DNA of 9,333 nucleotides, taken from contig VBEQ01000208.1 of assembly GCA_005881235.1 (NCBI GenBank), forward strand, positions 1-9,333, written 5' to 3'. Shown here in pieces: positions 6,044 through 9,333 of the stretch. The DNA is from Chloroflexota bacterium (GTDB taxonomy: Bacteria > Chloroflexota > Dormibacteria > CF-121). A program made the position numbers and the translations under genes. The number at the start of each line of letters is the position of its first letter. Positions within the stretch are counted from its first letter, which is position 1. The notes beneath the pieces were generated by a model. That model had not been told where the DNA came from and did not search any database. It saw only the letters and a list, made by a program, of their open reading frames with translations.

Positions 6044-7579
6044 ATGGCGTACCAGACCCTTTACCTCAAGTACCGATCCCAGAGATTTGGCGACCTGGTC
6101 GGGCAGGATGCGATTGCCCAGACGCTGCGAAATGCCGTGGAGCAGGGCCGTGTCGCGCACGCCTATCTGTTCTGCGGGGTTCGTGGTACGGGCAAGACGT
6201 CGACCGCCCGCATCCTGGCGAAAGCGATCAACTGTTTGGACCGTCGCGGGGCGGAGCCCTGTGGCGTCTGTGCGAACTGCGTCGAAATTGGCTCCGGCGC
6301 GGCCGTCGACCTGATCGAGATCGATGCGGCCTCCAACCGCGGCATCGACGAGATCCGAGATCTGCGCGAGCGGGTCAAGTATTTGCCGGCGACCTTGAAA
6401 GTCAAGGTGTACATCATCGACGAGGCCCACATGCTGACCACGGAGGCCTTCAACGCGCTGTTGAAAACGCTCGAGGAGCCCCCCGCGCACGTCGTCTTCG
6501 TGCTGGCGACGACTGAGCCACACAAGATTCCGCTGACGGTGGCCTCGCGCTGCCAGCGATTCGACTTCCGCCGGATTGACACCGGCGCAATCGCGGCTCA
6601 CCTTGCGTCGATCGTCGAGCAGGAGCAGGTCAAGGTGGACCCGCCGAGCCTGGCGTTACTGGCTCGGCTGGCGCGCGGCAGCATGCGCGATGGCATCACG
6701 CTGCTGGACCAGCTGATCTCGCAGGGCGGCGAGGAGCTGACCGTGCAGAAGACACACGAGTTGCTTGGGCTGGCCGACCCCGACACGCTGGTCCGGCTGC
6801 TGGCGGTCGTCACGGAAGGCGACGGGGCCAAAACCCTGGGCGAGCTGCAGCGGTTTTACGATGCCGGCGGCGACGTGCGCCAGTTGGTCCGTGGATTGCT
6901 GGGCGCAATCCGCGAGGCCGCGCTGCTCTCGGTCGGCTACCAGGATGCGGAAAGCCTGGGCGGTGCGGCGTCGGCCGGATTGGAGCGGATCGGTCGCGCG
7001 GCGGGGAGAAACGCGCTGCTCTCACTGTGGAAAGGCCTGATGGAGATGGAGCCGGAGGTGCGCAAGGGTGCTGATGCGCGCCTACTGCTCGAAGTGACGC
7101 TGTTGTCGAACATGACGCGACCCGTACCGGTGACGGTGCCGGTGGCGGCGCCTACGACCGAGGCGGTTGGTGGCGAGCGGGTGATCGAGCCGGCCATGGA
7201 CGCCGAACCGGCGATGCTTGGGCCGGATGCGCGCTGGGATGCGCTGAAGCAGCGGCTACCGAAGATGGTGGGGAGCCTGCTGATGGACGCGCGGCTTGCC
7301 GAGGTCAAAGAGGGCCTGGTGCGAATCGAGTTTCGGTATCCGGCCCACGCGGAGCTGATGCAGAAGGCCTCCAACCGCGAAACGCTGCTGGCCGCGGTGC
7401 GGGAGATCTTTGGGGCGGACAGTCGGGTCGAGCTGGCGGCGGGAGAAAAGAAGCCCGCCACGCCGGCGCCCGCGCCGGTGCGCTCGGCGGGGTCGATCGC
7501 CGACGACCCGCTGGTGAAAGAGGCCATGAACCGGTTCGACGCGACCAACGTGCGGGTCACCCCGCGAGGGAGAGGCTAG
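6044..7579 (+). CDS. dnaX: DNA polymerase III subunit gamma/tau
   Basis: This 511-residue AAA+ ATPase is the core of the clamp loader that places the beta sliding clamp on DNA at the replication fork. It shows MAYQTLYLKYRSQRFGDLVGQ at the N-terminus, Walker A GVRGTGKT (45-52), zinc ligands Cys64, Cys73, Cys76 and Cys79, Walker B with DEAH (126-129), sensor 1 TTEPHK (156-161) and the arginine-finger SRC motif (168-170). Domain III follows (about 240-360), then an Ala/Pro-rich linker and a short C-terminal region ending in DDPLVKEAMNRFDATNVRV. ATG 6044 is preferred to the in-frame TTG at 6029 because it matches the conserved family start. The length is below that of E. coli tau (about 643), so the tau-specific region is reduced; I see no clear frameshift signal. 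The stop codon directly abuts the ybaB start. Confidence 0.97.
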   Translation: MAYQTLYLKYRSQRFGDLVGQDAIAQTLRNAVEQGRVAHAYLFCGVRGTGKTSTARILAKAINCLDRRGAEPCGVCANCVEIGSGAAVDLIEIDAASNRGIDEIRDLRERVKYLPATLKVKVYIIDEAHMLTTEAFNALLKTLEEPPAHVVFVLATTEPHKIPLTVASRCQRFDFRRIDTGAIAAHLASIVEQEQVKVDPPSLALLARLARGSMRDGITLLDQLISQGGEELTVQKTHELLGLADPDTLVRLLAVVTEGDGAKTLGELQRFYDAGGDVRQLVRGLLGAIREAALLSVGYQDAESLGGAASAGLERIGRAAGRNALLSLWKGLMEMEPEVRKGADARLLLEVTLLSNMTRPVPVTVPVAAPTTEAVGGERVIEPAMDAEPAMLGPDARWDALKQRLPKMVGSLLMDARLAEVKEGLVRIEFRYPAHAELMQKASNRETLLAAVREIFGADSRVELAAGEKKPATPAPAPVRSAGSIADDPLVKEAMNRFDATNVRVTPRGRG

Positions 7580-7897
7580 GTGGGTCAGCAGTTCAAGATG
7601 CTCAAGCAGCTGCAGCAGATGCAGGCCAAGATGGCCAAGATCCAGGAAGACCTGGGCCAAAAGACGGTGACCGGCACCGCCGGCGGCGGCGTGGTCGAGG
7701 TGGTGGTCAATGGTCACCAGAAGGTGCTATCGGTCACGCTCAAGCCCGAGGTTGTCGATCCCGCCGACGTCGACATGCTCCAGGACCTGGTGCTGGCCGC
7801 CGTGAACGACGCCATGGACCAGGCGCGCGACCTGGCGAGCAAGGAGATGGGCGCCGTGACGGCGGGGATGGGGCTTCCACCCGGCTTGATGGGGTAG
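7580..7897 (+). CDS. ybaB: YbaB/EbfC family nucleoid-associated protein
   Basis: This is a 105-residue DNA-binding protein of the YbaB/EbfC family, whose members bind DNA as dimers and are encoded between dnaX and recR in very many bacteria. An N-terminal amphipathic, glutamine- and lysine-rich helix (KMLKQLQQMQAKMAKIQEDL) is followed by the family core GTAGGGVVEVVVNGHQKVLSV (about 32-52) and a C-terminal helix (LQDLVLAAVNDAMDQARDLA). The tail ends in GMGLPPGLMG, as usual for the family. The GTG start lies immediately after the dnaX stop, with AGGGAGAGG inside the dnaX end serving as a good ribosome binding site. The length is normal. Whether it supports recR function or general nucleoid structure cannot be read from the sequence. 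Confidence 0.95.
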   Translation: MGQQFKMLKQLQQMQAKMAKIQEDLGQKTVTGTAGGGVVEVVVNGHQKVLSVTLKPEVVDPADVDMLQDLVLAAVNDAMDQARDLASKEMGAVTAGMGLPPGLMG

Positions 7898-7908
7898 CCG
7901 ACATTGCC

Positions 7909-7977
7909 TGAGGTCCGCGCCTGTGGCTAGGCCCCGCACCCGTGGCTGAGGTCCGCGCCCGTGGCTGAGATCCCGCC
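7909..7977 (+). repeat. 19-bp tandem repeat, three full copies and one partial, over the recR start
   Basis: Full copies lie at 7909-7927, 7928-7946 and 7947-7965, with a partial copy at 7966-7977. Each full copy ends in GTGGC; copies 1 and 3 differ at one position (TGAGGTCCGCGCC[T/C]GTGGC), and copy 2 begins TAGGCCCCGCACC. The GTG of the third copy is the recR start codon. The other two copies supply upstream GTG codons (7923 and 7942), each opening an eight-codon frame closed by TGA. Confidence 0.85.
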
Positions 7978-8560
7978 TGCGCTGACGCGCGTGATGGAAG
8001 AGCTTGGCCGGCTGCCCGGCATCGGGCCGAAGACCGCGCAGCGCCTATCCTTCTATATATTGCGAGCGCCACGGGAGTCGGTCGATCGGCTGGCGACCGC
8101 CCTGGTCGAGGTCAAGGCTCGCATTCGCTTCTGCGACGACTGCTTCTTCATCGCCGAAGGCGAGCGGTGCACGATCTGTCTGTCGAGCCGCCGGGACCGT
8201 GGCGTGTTGTGCGTGGTCGAGGAGCCTCTCGACGTGCTCGCGATCGAGCGGACGGCTGAGTACCACGGTTTGTACCATGTCTTGCACGGAGCGCTGTCCC
8301 CCATTGATGGCGTCGGGCCAGCCGAGCTCAAGATCGCGGAGCTCCTTCGCCGCTTGCGTCGCGAGCCGGTTGGCGAGGTGATCCTGGCGACAGACCCCGA
8401 CATGGAGGGTGAAGCCACCGCGGCCTACCTCGCCGAGCAGCTGGCCCCGCTGGGCGTGCGCACCTCGCGGCTCGCGCACGGATTGCCGGTTGGGGGCGAG
8501 TTGGAGTACGCCGACGAGTTGACGCTGGCCCGGGCATTCAGTGGGCGACGGGCTTTTTAG
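7961..8560 (+). CDS. recR: Recombination mediator protein RecR
   Basis: The product is a 199-residue protein of the RecFOR pathway, which helps load RecA on single-stranded DNA at gaps. It is complete. The helix-hairpin-helix (ELGRLPGIGPKTAQRLSFY, about 14-32) is followed by a four-cysteine zinc site (Cys58, Cys61, Cys70, Cys73), a Toprim domain (about 82-175) containing VVEEPLDVLAIERT and EVILATDPDMEGEATA, and the C-terminal signature HGLPVGGELEYADELTLARAF. The GTG start gives MAEIPPALTRVMEEL, in line with the family N-terminus. No Shine-Dalgarno sequence is visible at normal distance; instead the start sits inside a 19-bp tandem repeat that provides two short upstream reading frames. The gene is 63 nt after ybaB, and its stop directly abuts the next start. 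Confidence 0.97.
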   Translation: MAEIPPALTRVMEELGRLPGIGPKTAQRLSFYILRAPRESVDRLATALVEVKARIRFCDDCFFIAEGERCTICLSSRRDRGVLCVVEEPLDVLAIERTAEYHGLYHVLHGALSPIDGVGPAELKIAELLRRLRREPVGEVILATDPDMEGEATAAYLAEQLAPLGVRTSRLAHGLPVGGELEYADELTLARAFSGRRAF

Positions 8561-8824
8561 ATGATGGAGGAGGAGCGAGAGGTCGCCTGGCTGGCGATGC
8601 CGGAGAAGGCGCCGGTCATGGATGAGGCCGGCGACGAGATTGGCCGGGCCGAGGAGCTGCTCGGCGACCGGGAGGACGACATCTTCCACGGGATCGTGGT
8701 GAAGCTGGCCCGCGGCGGTCACAGGGTCGAGGTGCGTGCGGATCGGATCCCGAAGATTACGACGCACCGCGTTTATACGGACCTGGCCGCGGACGAGCTC
8801 GAGCAGCTGCCGGAGTATCGGTAG
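8561..8824 (+). CDS. Small PRC-barrel-like protein of unknown function
   Basis: This is an 87-residue acidic, soluble protein. After MMEEEREVAWLAMPEKAPV comes a glycine-containing beta pattern (VMDEAGDEIGRAEELLGDREDDIFHGIVVKL, about 19-49) that resembles the PRC-barrel fold, in which a residue stretch of the form V.D..G..IG.V is followed by a small barrel. The C-terminus VYTDLAADELEQLPEYR is also seen in such proteins as I remember them. The start is placed at ATG 8561, directly after the recR stop; ATG 8564 or ATG 8597 are alternatives. The stop-start junction suggests co-translation with recR. I do not know a function; the family is adapter-like and members often bind other proteins or RNA. 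Confidence is good for a gene and moderate for the fold. Confidence 0.65.
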   Translation: MMEEEREVAWLAMPEKAPVMDEAGDEIGRAEELLGDREDDIFHGIVVKLARGGHRVEVRADRIPKITTHRVYTDLAADELEQLPEYR

Positions 8825-8914
8825 GGGTCGGTAGGCGCTGATGCTCGGACTTGGGTTCCGGGGCCGTTTAGCGGGCGAGTCGGTAGGGTAGGCTAAGGGA
8901 GCGTTCGCACCTTC
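8825..8914. other. Intergenic stretch between the PRC-barrel-like gene and the rRNA promoter
   Basis: No gene or convincing terminator is visible here. The octamer TCGGTAGG occurs at 8818-8825 (overlapping the upstream gene end), 8828-8835 and 8880-8887, which may be chance in GC-rich sequence. There is no T-run after any stem, so transcription from the recR operon may continue into the rRNA region. Confidence 0.5.
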
Positions 8915-8945
8915 TTGACACTTACGCACCCCTATGGGGTATCAT
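8915..8945 (+). promoter_or_regulatory. rRNA operon promoter
   Basis: A perfect -35 hexamer TTGACA (8915-8920) and a -10 TATCAT (8940-8945) are separated by 19 nt, longer than the usual 17. Transcription would start near 8952, about 155 nt before the 16S gene. The spacer contains the palindrome ACCCC-TAT-GGGGT (8928-8940), which could bind a regulator. This is the only strong promoter seen in the window. Confidence 0.75.
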
Positions 8946-8996
8946 TCTCAAGCTGCCCGAGAGGCGGGAGGTAATCCTGCGCTTAAGGCCCGGCGA

Positions 8997-9010
8997 GCAC
9001 CTTAACAATT
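8997..9010 (+). promoter_or_regulatory. boxA-like antitermination motif in the rRNA leader
   Basis: GCACCTTAACAATT differs from the E. coli rrn boxA region GCTCTTTAACAATT at only two positions. In E. coli, boxA RNA recruits NusB-NusE so that polymerase passes early terminators. The position, about 45 nt after the predicted transcription start, is as expected for a leader boxA. Confidence 0.6.
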
Positions 9011-9070
9011 GAAGAGTGGAACGGACTTCTCCGAGAAGGCCCTTCGAAATGTCGTAGGGACCCCTGATTC

Positions 9071-9104
9071 GATTCTTTAACCTCAGCCCTGTGGGGTCGA
9101 GGTT
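9071..9104 (+). promoter_or_regulatory. Second boxA-like motif overlapping a hairpin followed by a T-run
   Basis: GATTCTTTAACC (9071-9082) contains CTTTAAC (9075-9081), the boxA core. Its last bases form the left arm of a hairpin: AACCTC (9079-9084) pairs with GAGGTT (9099-9104), and an inner CCC/GGG stem (9087-9089 with 9094-9096) closes a TGTG loop, with a wobble and a mismatch between the two stems. Five T residues (9103-9107) follow. The hairpin resembles an intrinsic terminator or a processing element directly before the 16S gene. Confidence 0.5.
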
Positions 9105-9105
9105 T

Positions 9106-9333
9106 TTAACGGAGAGTTTGATCCTGGCTCAGGATTAACGCTGGCGGCGTGCCTGACACATGCAAGTCGAACGGGTGCTAATTGCCCGCAAGGGTGGCTA
9201 GCGCTAGTGGCGGACGGGTGAGTAACACGTGGGCAACCTGCCTGAGAGTGCAGAATAACCCTGCGAAAGCAGAGCTAATACTGCATGTGGTTGTCGGATG
9301 GCATCATCTGACAACTAAAGTCGCAAGACGCTC
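9106..9333 (+). rRNA. rrs: 16S ribosomal RNA, 5' part, cut by window edge
   Basis: The 5' end of the small-subunit rRNA is unmistakable: AGAGTTTGATCCTGGCTCAG (9113-9132), then GGATTAACGCTGGCGGCGTG, the conserved ACACATGCAAGTCGAACG, and later GGCGGACGGGTGAGTAACACGTG. By alignment with E. coli numbering the mature 5' end should be about 9106. About 228 nt are present, covering the central pseudoknot strand and the first variable regions. It lies on the same strand as the dnaX-recR genes and is the first gene of an rRNA operon. Phylum placement needs a database search; the sequence does not look proteobacterial or like classical Firmicutes to me. Confidence 0.98.

Noticed and set aside
5396..6601. 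A 401-codon open frame on the minus strand across the flavoprotein and dnaX
   Set aside because: It spans two well-supported plus-strand genes and the gap between them, and has low-complexity Arg/His-rich composition typical of antisense shadows.
7436..7456. A-rich stretch GAAAAGAAG near the dnaX 3' end as a programmed frameshift site
   Set aside because: It has only four A residues in a row and lacks the A-AAA-AAG heptamer, and I saw no clear following stem-loop; the gene reads well to its own stop.
8956..8968. Small hairpin CCCG-AGAGG-CGGG in the rRNA leader as boxB
   Set aside because: Only four base pairs and no sequence match to known boxB elements; it could be chance in GC-rich sequence.
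9026..9038. Hairpin CTTCT-CCG-AGAAG in the rRNA leader as a terminator
   Set aside because: Five base pairs and no T-run after it; at most a local leader structure.

Overview
The window is a 9.3 kb piece of a high-GC bacterial chromosome. It carries DNA-repair and housekeeping genes and ends inside the 5' part of a 16S rRNA gene. The actinobacterial-type aminopeptidase N, the mycobacterial-type Ada-AlkA fusion followed by ogt, the GTG starts and the dnaX-ybaB-recR cluster all suggest a Terrabacteria lineage, such as Actinomycetota, Chloroflexota or Dormibacterota. I cannot fix the phylum by eye; the roughly 228 bases of 16S would do it in a database search. I see no insertion sequence, prophage, CRISPR array or tRNA.

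Left half (minus strand, about 4876 down to 1): six tightly packed genes read leftward. In transcription order they are an Ada-AlkA fusion (alkylation sensor, regulator and 3-methyladenine-type glycosylase), an O6-alkylguanine-DNA methyltransferase (ogt), an ABC ATPase of the DrrA/NodI type, two ABC-2 permeases, and the first 110 codons of an M1 aminopeptidase N that runs off the left edge. Junctions are a 1-nt overlap, a 52-nt overlap, a 10-nt gap, a 4-nt overlap and a 23-nt gap, so one transcript is likely. The ada-alkA/ogt pair is a known adaptive-response arrangement; the exporter directly behind it is the less usual part.

Right half (plus strand, 4982 onward): a divergent thioredoxin-reductase-like flavoprotein without a CxxC motif comes first. 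It is followed by dnaX (clamp-loader subunit), ybaB/ebfC (nucleoid-associated protein), recR (recombination mediator) and a small PRC-barrel-like protein. dnaX-ybaB and recR-PRC are joined stop-to-start. The ybaB-recR gap instead holds a 19-bp tandem repeat that repeats the recR start region. The flavoprotein and dnaX both have a -10-like hexamer very close to the start codon, consistent with leaderless or nearly leaderless mRNAs.

From 8825 the window holds the rRNA operon control region. It has a TTGACA/TATCAT promoter with a 19-nt spacer containing a perfect short palindrome, two boxA-like antitermination motifs, and a hairpin plus T-run immediately before the predicted 16S 5' end at about 9106. 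Most of the window is ordinary core genome. The items most worth a second look are the repair-exporter operon, the recR leader repeats, and the rRNA promoter and leader architecture.
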